64,000 nt of DNA from JAWKZG01 sp041396125 (GCA_041396125.1 JAWKZG010000013.1:62001-126000), one strand, 5' to 3'. Counted from the first letter of the stretch, positions 9,944 through 19,873 are shown. Program-made: numbers and translations. Notes: generated by a model from the sequence alone, not told the origin.

Positions 9944-10208
9944 ATGGGTATTCCGGCAGACAGGGTATAGGGTGGTTGTTACGGGTGCTGCGTTGCTCGC
10001 TGGGCGGTGTCGGTAACACCGAGTCTGTGGTCATTCGCATTATCTTATACTCTGAAAGCCCTGATATAGAGAGTTAGAGTATGTCAGCCTCAGGATCTTA
10101 ATAAGAGCAAAATATAGAAGATAGAGTTGCCATACTGATCACTACAGCGTTGCACAACCTGCGCTGCAGATCACTGTTGCGAGGGTGTAAAAGGGCTGAC
10201 AAAAACCA
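9944..10208 (-). promoter_or_regulatory. Intergenic region upstream of hydrolase/HAAT operon
   Basis: No gene is seen in these 265 bp. The inverted arms TACTCT (10048-10053) and AGAGTA (10076-10081), separated by 22 bp that include GATATAGAGAG, could mark an operator for the minus-strand operon beginning at 9943. This is weak evidence. Confidence 0.3.
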
Positions 10209-11002
10209 TCAGATGACCAGCCAGCCGCTGCGGTTATTCAACGCGCGCAGTGCGCTCAGAGCCGCCAGGGTCGATGTTTTGGGGTTATCCGGCAACGGCT
10301 GCCCCTGCAATTCAATGCTGAGTGTGCCGGAAGCGACCACGGGCTCGAATGTGATGGATATTGCCACTGGTAGCGGGATCGGCAATTAATTGCACGCGCG
10401 TATTTTCGAATCCGCGCCGGCCAGTGCGATGGTTGCCGCGACATTGGCATTGGCCGGGTACTGGCGCTGCCTCGCGGCCGTGCCTACAAAATACGGTGGC
10501 TGTATTCAAGCGGGCAAGATCCAGCATCTGTTCAGCGGGAGTATTTTTCCAGCTGGCGGGTGGCTTGCGCGAGCTATAGTGAACCTCATCCAGGCTGCCG
10601 GCACGGGCTGCCGCCAAGGTGCATCGATGCCAGCTACCGCGCCCGGCCAGTACGTGCAACTGAGCCCCTCCCCGCAATGCGGCTGCCTGCAGTTGTTCAA
10701 ACAAGGCTTGATCGGCCAGTGCGCTGACGGATATTACGCCCAGGTCGATCCCGGCTGCCAGTATCCCGCCCTTGCAGTCGCTCAAGGCGCTATGACCGGC
10801 GCATTCCAGCGTAAAGCGTCCGGTTTAGGCAGCATTGGGCAAGATTGCTGACAACTTGATCTGCGCCGGTACTTTCTGTCTGCACAGCAGCGACCTTGTG
10901 CGGTCGGACCAGCAGAAAATCGACGGTTGCCGGTGCCGGCAGTGCAGCCAGCACGGTTTGCGCCATCGCGCCATGGCCAATCAGTAAGACACGCGCTTTC
11001 AT
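10209..11002 (-). pseudogene. L-aspartate dehydrogenase-like protein (frameshifted)
   Basis: ATG 11002 starts MKARVLLIGHGAMAQTVLAA, a Rossmann NAD(P) loop. Later frames give GIDLGVISVSALADQALFEQ, QLHVLAGRGSW, AARAGSLDEVHYSSRKPPASW, NTPAEQMLDL, RVQLIADP and the ending GQPLPDNPKTSTLAALSALR. These are the ordered hallmarks of L-aspartate dehydrogenase (NadX/AspDH), which interconverts oxaloacetate and aspartate or acts on related iminoacids. Total length is ~264 residues, with at least three frame changes. It lies upstream of the hydrolase and HAAT genes on the same strand and may process an amino-acid product. The stop is the TGA at 10209-10211. Confidence 0.75.
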
Positions 11003-11095
11003 ATACGCTCCCATATTATTTTTTAATGTAGTGCGGGTAATGCCACCGTAAAAAGCGGCAAAAAAATGAATGATTCGGTCAGCGCAAGCCGGGTG

Positions 11096-12420
11096 TCAGC
11101 CAGATTCTTGACGCGGCGGCAGCCAGTAGCGTTGCGTCAGCCAGAGCACCATTGCGAGCAGACAAAGAAGACCCGCCCCACCGAACAGCAGCGCACTGCG
11201 CAAGGCTTCAAAATCGGGTAAGGGCTGCTGGCTGAGAGCGTCAAAGCGTTCTATCGTCCAGTGCCAGGCGGTATGTCCCACCAGTACGGAAATAATAATC
11301 AGGCCTGCGTGTTGTGCCTTGTCGTTACGCAACAGCCAGCCAAGAATAGGCAGCATGACCAGCAGAAACACCAGTTGACCGATTTCCACGCCGATATTGA
11401 ACGACAGCAGGGAGATACAAGTGCGCGCCGGCAAACTGCAGCTCTTTCTGCAGCAGAAAGGAGAATCCGAAACCGTGAATCAGGCCAAAGAGACCGGTGA
11501 TGATCCAGCGATAGCGCAGACTGGTCAGCAGTACATTTTCAACCGCCATATACACGATCGAGAGGCGATCAGCATTTCCACCAGTGGCGGGAACCAGCCG
11601 CCCAGGACCAGTCCCAGAGCAGCAGCACTGAGGGGAAATCGAATGGGCAATGGTAAACGAGGTGATTACCGCCACCAGTTGCCAGAGCTGGCGCATCCGA
11701 AACGGTGCGATCAGGCAGAGCAGGAAACAGCAAATGATCCATGCCATCCAGAATGTGGCTGAAGCCGAGTTTTGGTAAAGCCCAGGCGGCTTGATAGCCG
11801 GCTGGTCCAGATGCACCGGGCCGGTGCCGTAATGCATCTCAAAAAGCCTGTTCAGTACCCTCTGCAGCGTCTGCCGGCAGAAAACGCACTATCATTGATA
11901 GCCGGTTTCTGAGCCCTGGCGCGCGACCTGCAAATCCAGCGCGAAATCGGTTTTTTGCGGCGAGCGAATCGGATAACGAAATGGGCATCGAAATAGCCCT
12001 GATTCCAGAACACTTCCGTGTTTGCGGGCAGTGTGGCGGGCCATTAACGTCGACTCGGCCTGCTCGAAGCTGCCGAAAGATTTGTCCGAAAGCGGCGAAA
12101 TACGGGCGTTTACCGCACTTTATAGGTCAGTAATTCACCGTCCTGATATGGCGGCTCTTTGCGGGCGACGGCCGCTGCAGCCCGCGGCAGCGCATCATCC
12201 AGATGATCCAGCGCGATAAAGCCTGGTCCCCGCTTGGGTAAATCCAGATTCAGCAGCATCACCAGAGGAACCCGCACCAGCATGTGCAGGGTATCTCCCT
12301 CCGGTTTGACAAAGCTTTGCAGCCGTATCTGATCGGGAATGTCGTGCGCATACGTGCCAGAAAGTGTTCAATAGCAGCGCGGTTAACAGGATGAACGTGG
12401 GCAGGCGGTGTGAAACGCAT
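11096..12420 (-). pseudogene. HupE/UreJ-family membrane protein (many frameshifts)
   Basis: The best-preserved parts are FTIAHSIS, SIVYMAVENVLLTSLRYRW, ITGLFGLIHGFGFSFLLQ and LLSFNIGVEIGQLVFLLVML, all typical of the C-terminal multi-helix domain of the HupE/UreJ_2 family. Upstream frames give a signal-like FILLTALLLNTFWHVCA, then HDIPDQIRLQSFVKPEGDTL and VPLVMLLNLDLPKRGPGF, the exported N-terminal domain of the long form of the family. At least five frame changes are needed from the inferred ATG at 12420, which itself needs one extra base removed. HupE-type proteins are proposed metal-related membrane proteins; the substrate is unknown. Confidence 0.65.
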
Positions 12421-12525
12421 GGGCAGACCCATCTGGCGGGCGCGAAAGCCTGTCTGAAATCCCGCCCGCTCAAGCGAAAACAGGCAGACGGGCGGGGAGG
12501 GTAGGGCCGTACAGCAGAAAAAGTA

Positions 12526-13956
12526 TTATTGGCAGTTATTGGGACCGGTATTGACGAATTTTTGGGCGCGTTTACCGGTATCCACTTCGGCAGTGTAGAG
12601 ATTGCCTTTGGAGTCGGTGGCTAGATTATGCACCCAATGAAACTGTCCGGCACCGCGTCCGCCGCGTCCGAAAGCACCCAGCGTGGCAAGCGTTTCTCGC
12701 GCCAGAATCCAGATTTTCTGGTTGGTACCGTCCGGATTGAACAGGCAGCTTTGATCGTCGTCAGGCGAGGTATCCAGATCCCAGGTGCTGCCATTGCCGA
12801 GCGTTTCGATAGCGACGAACGATTCACCGAGGTAGCCGCAGGTGCCGGTTGCCCGATCAGGATTCTGGCAGTCGGCGCTACCGGCCAGTTTTTTATCGAA
12901 TACCTGAATGCGATTGTTGATACGGTCGCAGACATAGACCAGATCACCGACGATGCGCACACAGTGCACCGGGTTTTTGAAGTTTGGATCGGGGTTATCA
13001 GCACTGATGGGATCGCTGTTTTCGCCCGCATCATTGACCGGTCTTTGACCGTAGCCGCCCCAATGCCGCTTGTACATGCCGGTGGCGGCATCCACTACAA
13101 CGACCCGGTGATTGCCGTAGCCGTCAGCGATATACAGCTCATTGGTTTCCGGGTCCACTTCCATATCCGCCGGCCGGAACAGTTGTGGTGTGCCATTCGA
13201 GGCACCGTTGGTGTCATTGCTGGTGGGCGGATTGGCCGGATTCGGATCGCCAATCTGGTAAATGAATGTCCCGTCGGCAGCAAACTTGAGCACCATGGCA
13301 TCGAAACCGTGCGTCGCGGCCCAGGGACAGGGGTTGCCATTACAGGTGCCGTTACCATTGCCATTGCCGGCGATATAGACAAAACCGTTGTGATCGACAT
13401 AAATACCATGCTCACCGGCAGGCCAGTTGCATCCTGCATCCGGATCACATTTCGCATCAACGACGCCGTCTTTTTTGCCGACAAAACCCGGCATGGCGGG
13501 GCCGCCCCAGCCTTGCAGCACATTGCCGGCAGTATCAAACTTCAATACCGCCGGAGCCGGCACACAGCATTCTGCCATTGGACCGTTTGGCCGGGGATTG
13601 CCAATACCGTCGATCGGGACAGGGGTGCTGCCATCGGCACATTGCGCCATCGCTTCAATAATGGTGCCGTCTTCACAGCGCTCGGCAATGGCGGACGTGC
13701 CCCAGGCTTCATCGTTGGTTAAGGTGCGCTGTCGCTGAATGATCCAGATATTGTCGTCGCCATCCACGGCGACACCGCCCACCTGGCCGATTAACCAGTT
13801 ATTGTCGAGCGGTTTGGGCCAGGAGGCATCCACCTGGTAATTCGGGGTGTCTGCCCGGCTGCTGATAGAGAACAGCGTCAACCCTAAACTGACCGCCAGT
13901 AAGCACAGCGTACCGAGGGTCAGATAAGCGGGTCTGTGATGTCGTTTATACAACAT
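12526..13956 (-). CDS. Exported NHL-repeat beta-propeller protein
   Basis: 476 residues with an N-terminal signal peptide or anchor (basic MLYKRHHRP, then a long hydrophobic run ending near SSRADTP). The rest shows repeated blades of the NHL/SMP type: GGVAVDGDDNIWIIQRQ, GIYVDHNGFVYIAGNGNG, DMEVDPETNELYIADGYGNH, VYVCDRINNRIQVFD and HNLATDSKGNLYTAEV. Several cysteine pairs suggest disulfides in the periplasm. The start has a strong AGGAGG six bases upstream. The function is unknown; such propellers bind ligands or act as lactonase- or lyase-like enzymes. The gene is intact although its neighbours are frameshifted. Confidence 0.85.
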   Translation of the reverse strand: MLYKRHHRPAYLTLGTLCLLAVSLGLTLFSISSRADTPNYQVDASWPKPLDNNWLIGQVGGVAVDGDDNIWIIQRQRTLTNDEAWGTSAIAERCEDGTIIEAMAQCADGSTPVPIDGIGNPRPNGPMAECCVPAPAVLKFDTAGNVLQGWGGPAMPGFVGKKDGVVDAKCDPDAGCNWPAGEHGIYVDHNGFVYIAGNGNGNGTCNGNPCPWAATHGFDAMVLKFAADGTFIYQIGDPNPANPPTSNDTNGASNGTPQLFRPADMEVDPETNELYIADGYGNHRVVVVDAATGMYKRHWGGYGQRPVNDAGENSDPISADNPDPNFKNPVHCVRIVGDLVYVCDRINNRIQVFDKKLAGSADCQNPDRATGTCGYLGESFVAIETLGNGSTWDLDTSPDDDQSCLFNPDGTNQKIWILARETLATLGAFGRGGRGAGQFHWVHNLATDSKGNLYTAEVDTGKRAQKFVNTGPNNCQ

Positions 13957-14555
13957 GTTAAACCTCCTCGTCTTGATGATGTTGGGGATATTGTTGTTAT
14001 CGCGAATGCCACGAACCGGGCGCTTGCGGCTCCCGTGTGGCCTTACCGCCGGGAAACATGCTTAGCGTTTCCTGGCGTTTCCTAGCGTGGCGCAAGTAAT
14101 CATACGTGACATTATAAATAATAGTTAACTTTTTAAGTATGTCGAGTATTAATTGCGTTCCGGCTCTGAATTAATGGGGTTCCGCTGCTCGATAAGAAAC
14201 CGGAAATACCCGGTTTGTACGATTCTGCTGTTCCTCTGTGAATGCCAGAATTTTATCCTTTTTTGTAATCTGAATCACAGGTATGGCAGTCCGTTTCGGC
14301 TTATTCTGAAATTTAGTTTACGCAATTACCCGGTAGTACTGCCAGACGGCAGTCCTGTGGCCAATGCTGCCGACAAGATCGCAAAATCAGAACTCGATCT
14401 CAGCAGCCCGGCACCGACCCCGAAAACGCTCGTTGAAGCACAGCAGATGATCGATGTGCTGTGGCAGGCGCAGCGTGAACTTTGTTAACCCACTCATAAC
14501 TAGCCAGCCATTGTTACGGAGCTGGCGCTAACTTATTCATCGTTCTTGTCCGTTC
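13957..14555 (-). other. Long intergenic region, no supported gene
   Basis: It contains the promoter side of the propeller gene. A short tandem near 14064-14090 repeats GCGTTTCCT, and an AT-rich stretch lies at 14110-14150. A plus-strand frame around 14330-14488 ends LVEAQQMIDVLWQAQREL, which looks like a coiled-coil transposase N-terminus but is too short to assign. Together with the next entry it suggests an old, decayed mobile element. Confidence 0.4.
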
Positions 14556-14716
14556 AGTTTCGCGGACTGAATCAACGTCATCACAGCCGCAGCCCGCTGG
14601 CGCAGACCAAACAAACCAAGATTACCCGCTTGCATCAAGCAGGCACGCCCAAGCGTGAAATCGCGTGGCGCTTGGGCATTGATATTAAAACCGTGCGCAA
14701 GTACATCACGCCATGA
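14556..14716 (+). pseudogene. Transposase helix-turn-helix remnant (IS21-like)
   Basis: The frame reads QFRGLNQRHHS and then ITRLHQAGTPKREIAWRLGI followed by DIKTVRKYITP and a stop. The pattern KREIAxxLGIdxKTVRKY is the N-terminal helix-turn-helix of IstA-type transposases of the IS21 family. Nothing of the catalytic core follows, and no start or terminal inverted repeats could be found, so this is a fragment. Confidence 0.45.
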
Positions 14717-14922
14717 AGCCGGGATATTTACCCTTGCTAATAAGCCGCTCGATCGGGCAGCGCAGTTGCCGGTTAACTTGGCAATTAGCGCTTACCCGGA
14801 AAGTAGCGGTAGGGCTTCTCGATCGGTGCGGTTCCTTCGTCACCGCCCCCTACGCGCGCTTGTTTGGCAGGGGGATAAACTAAAGTAACAACTGTTCAGC
14901 CAGACAGGCCGGACGGTAACAA

Positions 14923-14952
14923 GGCAGCGCCAGTTGTTAGCTGGCGTCTGCC
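14923..14952 (-). terminator. Hairpin terminator downstream of tctA
   Basis: GGCAGCGCCAG pairs with CTGGCGTCTGCC (one bulged T) around a 7-nt loop, 11 bp downstream of the minus-strand tctA stop. On the minus strand it is followed by TTGTTACC, a weak T-rich tail. Confidence 0.5.
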
Positions 14953-14962
14953 TGAGCAGATT

Positions 14963-16438
14963 TTAATCCGGCTTTTTGCGGCGCAATAAGGGCAAAAACA
15001 GCATCAGCAATGCGACCAGCAGAAAGGCTGCCGAGAACGGACGGGTCAGGAAGGTGCTCAGATCGTCCTCACTGGTAATGAGCGCGGTACGCAGATTGGT
15101 CTCCGCCACAGGGGTCAGGATAAAGCCGATAACAAAAGGCGCGACCGGGATTTTAAACCAGCGGAAAGCGATCCCAAGGATGCCAAAAGCCAGCATCACC
15201 CAGACGTCGAAAATCCGGTTATTGACGGCATAAGTGCCGACCACGCAGAGCAGCAACAGTACTGGAATCAGGTATTTTTGCGGTACGTCAATCAAGCGGG
15301 CGATCAGCCGGATACCGAACAGCATGATCACCAGCATGAGAATATTGGCGATCATCATGGAGCTCATGAAGCCATATACGATTGCGGGTTCATTCTGAAA
15401 CAGCAGCGGGCCGGGCCGGACGTTATGCAGGGTCAGCGCTGCGATTAAAATGACATCAATGATCGAACCCGGAATCCCCATGGTGATCATCGGAATCAGC
15501 GCACCGCCGACGGTTGCGTTATTGGCGGACTCGGAGGCGATAATGCCGTCGTCGCAGCCGGTGCCGAATTTTTCCGGGGTACGGGACATGTTTTTCGCTG
15601 TCGCATAGGCAACGATGGAGCCTATCGAGCCACCCACACCAGGCAGAATACCGATCCAGGTGCCGATTACCGATGAACGCAACAGATTGCCGATCTGAGC
15701 GCGCAAATCCCGCCAGCCGATAGCAACCCGTTTGCTGCTGAGGCGCAGCCGTTCGAAGCGTGTTGGGCTGTCGCCGGCATCACAGACGAGCTGGGTAATC
15801 GCGAAAATACCAATCAGTACGGCCAGTACATCGAAGCCGGCGGCCATCTGCTGGAAGCCAAAATCGAGCCGGGGCTGAGCGGTGATCATATCGATACCCG
15901 GCAGGGCTGCCAGCATGCCAAGCGCCGCTGAAATAAGCGCTTTGACCATAGAGCCATCACTCAGCGAAGCAATCAGCATAAGCGCCGCCAGCACCAGCGC
16001 AAAATATTCATGCGGACCAAACGCCAGCGCCAGCCGGGCCAGTGGGGGTGATAAAAAAACCAGCGCCAGCCAGGACACCACGCCACCGACGAAAGACGCC
16101 ATAATGCCGAGTTGCAGAGCACGTTCCGGGCGTCCGTTTTTAGCCATCGGCGCGGCGTCCATGGTTGTCATCAGACTGGACGGACTGCCGGGGATATTCA
16201 GCAGGGTTGCAGATACCAGTCCGCCGGAGATGGAGCCCACGTATTGACCGACCAGCAGCGCAATCGCGTTCAGCGGTGACCAGCCATAAGTGAGCGGTAG
16301 CGACAGCGCCACCAGCATGGCTCCGTTCAGGCCGGGAATCGCGCCGATAATAATGCCGCTCAGCGTTCCGAACAGGATGAAAAAAAAGGCTTCCGGCATC
16401 AACATAGTGCCGAAAGACGTCAGCAGCCCTTCGATCAT
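14963..16438 (-). CDS. tctA: tctA, tripartite tricarboxylate transporter large permease
   Basis: An intact 491-residue, roughly 11-12-helix membrane protein. FGTLSGIIIGAIPGLNGAML at the N-terminus and GILPGVGGSIGSIVAYATAK in the middle are the two TctA signature repeats. LNIPGSPSSLMTTMDAAPMA is also characteristic. TctA forms the sodium-driven channel that works with TctB and the periplasmic TctC to import carboxylates. Its ATG overlaps the tctB stop as ATGA. The enolase-type dehydratase and lactonase nearby suggest a sugar acid or dicarboxylate substrate rather than citrate; this is inference from context. Confidence 0.95.
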   Translation of the reverse strand: MIEGLLTSFGTMLMPEAFFFILFGTLSGIIIGAIPGLNGAMLVALSLPLTYGWSPLNAIALLVGQYVGSISGGLVSATLLNIPGSPSSLMTTMDAAPMAKNGRPERALQLGIMASFVGGVVSWLALVFLSPPLARLALAFGPHEYFALVLAALMLIASLSDGSMVKALISAALGMLAALPGIDMITAQPRLDFGFQQMAAGFDVLAVLIGIFAITQLVCDAGDSPTRFERLRLSSKRVAIGWRDLRAQIGNLLRSSVIGTWIGILPGVGGSIGSIVAYATAKNMSRTPEKFGTGCDDGIIASESANNATVGGALIPMITMGIPGSIIDVILIAALTLHNVRPGPLLFQNEPAIVYGFMSSMMIANILMLVIMLFGIRLIARLIDVPQKYLIPVLLLLCVVGTYAVNNRIFDVWVMLAFGILGIAFRWFKIPVAPFVIGFILTPVAETNLRTALITSEDDLSTFLTRPFSAAFLLVALLMLFLPLLRRKKPD

Positions 16439-16896
16439 GGCAAAATCACTGTAAACACACGGGTGAAAACAAAAACCGTCAAGCCGACACTGAGCAGTGC
16501 TATGGCAGCGGCGATCAGCATGGCCCGCCAGCTCGGGCGGGACAACACCAGCGTTGCTGTAAAGACGAAAGCCAGTGCTGCGACGGGGAAGCGGAGCAAG
16601 CCCTGATCCAGCAGCGCAGTAAAAAGCCCCAGCAGGATGAGCAGGGCAAGCATCCGGAAATGACCGGCATTGACAAAGCCTGCCGGGGGATCAATCCGGG
16701 CCGTAGTTCTGAACACGACCAACACCAGATTGATCGCCGCCAGCAGCGCCAGACAAACGGCCAGCAATTTTGGCACCAGTCCGGCGCTGACCTGGGCCAG
16801 CAGGGAAGGCGGGATTTGATCCGCAGCGCTATAGACCAGTCCTGCCAGAGCAAAACAGATGAGGCTCAACAGGGTTTCTTTTGCTAATAGGTTCAC
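16435..16896 (-). CDS. tctB: tctB, tripartite tricarboxylate transporter small subunit
   Basis: A 153-residue protein with four predicted transmembrane segments (ICFALAGLVYSAA, LLAVCLALLAAINLVLVV, MLALLILLGLFTALL, AAAIALLSVGLTVFVF). The length, topology and position directly before tctA match TctB. It starts at GTG behind GGGGGAAAC and overlaps tctA by 4 bp. The sequence itself is poorly conserved in this family, so the call leans on topology and context. Confidence 0.88.
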   Translation of the reverse strand: MNLLAKETLLSLICFALAGLVYSAADQIPPSLLAQVSAGLVPKLLAVCLALLAAINLVLVVFRTTARIDPPAGFVNAGHFRMLALLILLGLFTALLDQGLLRFPVAALAFVFTATLVLSRPSWRAMLIAAAIALLSVGLTVFVFTRVFTVILP

Positions 16897-16926
16897 CGCG
16901 TTTCCCCCGATCCTGGCCGCTGGTCT

Positions 16927-17901
16927 TTATTTACCGAGAATGTACTTGTTGGCCAACGCTTGAATAGTCGCGTAGCGCTCATCAAGCGTCGTGCCCAGCT
17001 CAGCACCGGTGATCAGCGCCGGGGTGATCGAACGCTCGATCAGGGTCTGCTGGAAGCTGTCTTCTGCCAGGGTTGCGCTCATAGCGTCCGCCAGTTTGGC
17101 CACAATGTCAGCCGCTGTGCCAGCCGGGGCATACGACACATAATGCAGGCCAATATTGAGGTCATAGCCGGATTCGCTGGCAGTCGGGACATCCGGCAGG
17201 TCGAGGTGGCGCTCGGTGTTGAATACGGCCAGCGGGACAACTTCGCCGCCGCGAATGGCTTCGATGGATTCCGAGACTGCAAACGCACTGGCATCGATAT
17301 GACCACCCAGCAGCGATTTCAGCGTTTTCGCACCACCGCCGGTCGGTACGAAAATGACATCGTGCTCAACCGGTGCCAGCGCATTAAGCAGGAAAAAATG
17401 GTTGGCGGCACCGGGGTTGATGCCCAGTTTCAGCTTGTCACCGGCATGTCCCTTAGCCGCTGCATCATAAAAACCCTGCAGACTGGTGATCGGGGAGTCT
17501 TTGCGTACCGCCAGCACGATCACTTCTTTGGCGACCTGGGCAATCGGCGTCAGACTGGCCGGGCCAAGCCGGTTGGCACCCATGGCCGATGAGGTCAGCA
17601 GCGCTTCATGGGTAAACAGCAGGGTATAGCCATCGGCGGGGGATTCGGCAACCGAGGTGGCCCCGATCGAGGTGCCGCCGCCCGGCATATTGACAATCGC
17701 CAGATCGGCCCCCAGTTTTTCGTTGAAAACGCCAGCCACCAGGCGTGCGGTAATATCGGTAGAACCACCCGCCCCGTTAGGCACAACCAGCTTGATGGGA
17801 CGCTCCGGATAATCAGCCGCCTGGGTCTTATCCAGCGGGGCGAACACCGAACCCAGAACAGCAGCCAGAACAGCAGGCAGCAGATAATGTTTACGTTTCA
17901 T
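16927..17901 (-). CDS. tctC: tctC, Bug-family periplasmic solute-binding protein
   Basis: I chose ATG 17901 because GGAGG lies seven bases upstream and the product then begins MKRKHYLLPAVLAAVLGSVF, a clear signal peptide; an upstream in-frame start would bury it. The mature protein has YPERPIKLVVPNGAGGSTDI, the conserved Bug/TctC ligand loop, followed by GGTSIGATSVAES and the DVPTASESGYD segment. It captures the carboxylate for TctAB. It is first of the tctCBA operon, downstream of the dehydratase gene on the same strand. Confidence 0.94.
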   Translation of the reverse strand: MKRKHYLLPAVLAAVLGSVFAPLDKTQAADYPERPIKLVVPNGAGGSTDITARLVAGVFNEKLGADLAIVNMPGGGTSIGATSVAESPADGYTLLFTHEALLTSSAMGANRLGPASLTPIAQVAKEVIVLAVRKDSPITSLQGFYDAAAKGHAGDKLKLGINPGAANHFFLLNALAPVEHDVIFVPTGGGAKTLKSLLGGHIDASAFAVSESIEAIRGGEVVPLAVFNTERHLDLPDVPTASESGYDLNIGLHYVSYAPAGTAADIVAKLADAMSATLAEDSFQQTLIERSITPALITGAELGTTLDERYATIQALANKYILGK

Positions 17902-18004
17902 TGATTTCCTCCAGTGTGAGTCAGAATTTTCAACACGCTTGCTTGGCGCGATATTGAAAGGTGGGTAATGCAAGATGAATCAGCGTATCCGGTCAGTTGG
18001 CCTG

Positions 18005-19153
18005 TTAGCTGGCCTGGGCCGACCAGACGGCTGTTGTGTCGAGTGTTTGCAGCCGGGTATTGTTCAGCGCCACGCCGATACCGGGTGCTGCTGTCCGGGG
18101 CAGCGCTACGGCACCCTGTCGGATTGGCGGCAGGGTGTGTCCGACCAGTTGATCGAACAGCGGCGTTTCATCGTATTGATGTTCGAGGATATCCAGCGTC
18201 TGGACCGCAGCACAGACCTGCAATGAAGCGGCATGGCAGATCGGCCCGGTCGGATTGTGCGGCGAAAACGCCACGCCGTGACGATCAAATTTTGCCGCGA
18301 TCCGCAGCATCTCTTCCGGGCCACCGGCATAGTTCACATCCGGCATCATGACATCGTAGGCACCCGCCCGCAGATAAGGCTCAAAGCCGCGCAGCAAAAC
18401 AGCGGTTTCGCAGCCTGCCAGACGGATACCCAGCGCATTGGCCTGACTGCGCAGTGCTCGCAGGGCGGGCAGATTCCCGGTCGTTTCCGCTATCGGGCAT
18501 TCCATCCAGTACACATCAAGTTCGGCCAGCACGGGCAGGATTTCGGCGGCACGGGCCTGATCAAAGCGCCAATGACAATCCACCATCAGACGCAGCGACG
18601 GACCGATCTGATCGCGTACTGCGGCAATCCGCTGTAAGGCTGCATCCAGCGCCGGGCGCACAGTCGCTGTGTCCAGACCGGGTTCGATAGCGTCAAACGG
18701 CGCGATTTTAATCGCCTGGAAACCGGCCTGAATGGCCTCCGCGGCACTGGCCGCAAAACCCGCCGGACTCCGATCGAGTGTGCGCCGGTTGATATTGGCG
18801 TACAGCGGGATCGAGCCACGTCCGGCACCACCAGGGCGAGTGGCCAGCGATTCATTTTGGGAACGTGCCCGCAGATCCCAGATGGCTTGCAGCACCGCTG
18901 AGGAAAAGGCCGCCTGCGGCAGTGTGGCAAAAGGCAGTTGCAGCAACTTCGCATCACAGGATAAAGCATCCGCACCGAGAATATGGCGGCTGTGTTCGCG
19001 TGCCGCAGCAAGCACAGCCTGCTCCTGCGAATGCAACGTGGCTTCGCCGGTGCCGGTCAGTCCATCGGCTGTGGTCAGGGTGCAAAACAGCCAGGCTGTT
19101 TTGGGTGTAACGCGCACACCAACAATATCTATTCTGTGAATCTTCTCGGTCAC
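18005..19153 (-). CDS. Enolase-superfamily (mandelate racemase/MLE type) enzyme
   Basis: 382 residues with an N-terminal capping domain and a TIM barrel. Candidate metal and acid-base residues are the lysine in FQAIKIAPFD (~150), aspartate in MVDCHWRF (~205), glutamate in YWMECPIAET (~230), the CET segment (~260) and the histidine in FSPHNPTGP (~310). Such enzymes abstract a proton alpha to a carboxylate, typically dehydrating or racemising sugar acids. The start is GTG behind GAGG. Neighbours (TctCBA, SMP-30 lactonase and GntR) point to a sugar-acid pathway. The exact substrate cannot be assigned. Confidence 0.88.
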   Translation of the reverse strand: MTEKIHRIDIVGVRVTPKTAWLFCTLTTADGLTGTGEATLHSQEQAVLAAAREHSRHILGADALSCDAKLLQLPFATLPQAAFSSAVLQAIWDLRARSQNESLATRPGGAGRGSIPLYANINRRTLDRSPAGFAASAAEAIQAGFQAIKIAPFDAIEPGLDTATVRPALDAALQRIAAVRDQIGPSLRLMVDCHWRFDQARAAEILPVLAELDVYWMECPIAETTGNLPALRALRSQANALGIRLAGCETAVLLRGFEPYLRAGAYDVMMPDVNYAGGPEEMLRIAAKFDRHGVAFSPHNPTGPICHAASLQVCAAVQTLDILEHQYDETPLFDQLVGHTLPPIRQGAVALPRTAAPGIGVALNNTRLQTLDTTAVWSAQAS

Positions 19154-19177
19154 GAAGCTACCTCGTCCTGGGATTGT

Positions 19178-19873
19178 TTATTTTGATTTGCCGCTGGGCT
19201 GTGCGGACGAACGGTCTGGCGTGTCATCGGATGCGGTTATGGTCTGGCGCATCTGGCGGGTCATGATCTGTTTCGATTTCATGACATGGGCACTCATGAT
19301 TAACTCAGCCGCTTTACCGTCTTTGGCCTCGAACGCCAGAATCAGATGCTGATGATCGTTTGCCACCCCGGCGAAACGATCCGGCCCATAACCGTATTGC
19401 TGCCACAAAGCGGCCAGTAAAAACCAGTGCCGGTCAACGATAATCGTGGCGTCCGGGCTGTCTGCGATGGTATTGATCAAGGTATGCAGCTTGCGGTTTG
19501 CGGCCAGTTCCGCGACATAGTCGCCGTCTTCAATGTTCTGTTCCAGCTCGTTTTCTATCGCCCATAATTGTTCTATCTGCTGACTTGTTGCCCGTTCCGC
19601 GGCCCGTCTGGCGAGATGGCCTTCAATGCCCGCGCGCACATTCATCAGTTCGGAGACAAAGCTTTCATCGATCGTGCGAACGCGTGCACCGCGATTGGGT
19701 TCCGCCACTACGATGCCTTCCCCGACCAGCTCGCGCAGTGCCTCACGCACCGGCATATGGCTGGTCTCATAGCGCGATGCCAACTGGTCAATGGTCAGGC
19801 GTGAACCAAACGGAAGCACGCCGGCAACAATATCGGTGCGTATTCTCTGGGCGATTTTGGAATTGCTGATCAT
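19178..19873 (-). CDS. GntR-family (FCD) regulator of the dehydratase/tct/lactonase cluster
   Basis: 231 residues. The winged helix domain is at residues 5-75 (LPFGSRLTIDQLASRYETSH, then PVREALRELVGEG), followed by an all-helical FCD effector domain carrying metal-ligand-type histidines (RKLHTLIN, NDHQHLIL, SAHVM). Proteins of this family repress catabolic operons until a pathway acid binds. It is transcribed divergently from the lactonase and together with the dehydratase gene, 24 bp away. Palindromes in its own upstream region are probable binding sites. No clear Shine-Dalgarno sequence precedes the ATG. Confidence 0.92.
   Translation of the reverse strand: MISNSKIAQRIRTDIVAGVLPFGSRLTIDQLASRYETSHMPVREALRELVGEGIVVAEPNRGARVRTIDESFVSELMNVRAGIEGHLARRAAERATSQQIEQLWAIENELEQNIEDGDYVAELAANRKLHTLINTIADSPDATIIVDRHWFLLAALWQQYGYGPDRFAGVANDHQHLILAFEAKDGKAAELIMSAHVMKSKQIMTRQMRQTITASDDTPDRSSAQPSGKSK

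Noticed and set aside
12628..13722. Long plus-strand open frame of 364 codons opposite the propeller gene
   Set aside because: It is a shadow of the GC-rich antisense strand of an intact signal-peptide protein; it has no ribosome site and no family motifs.
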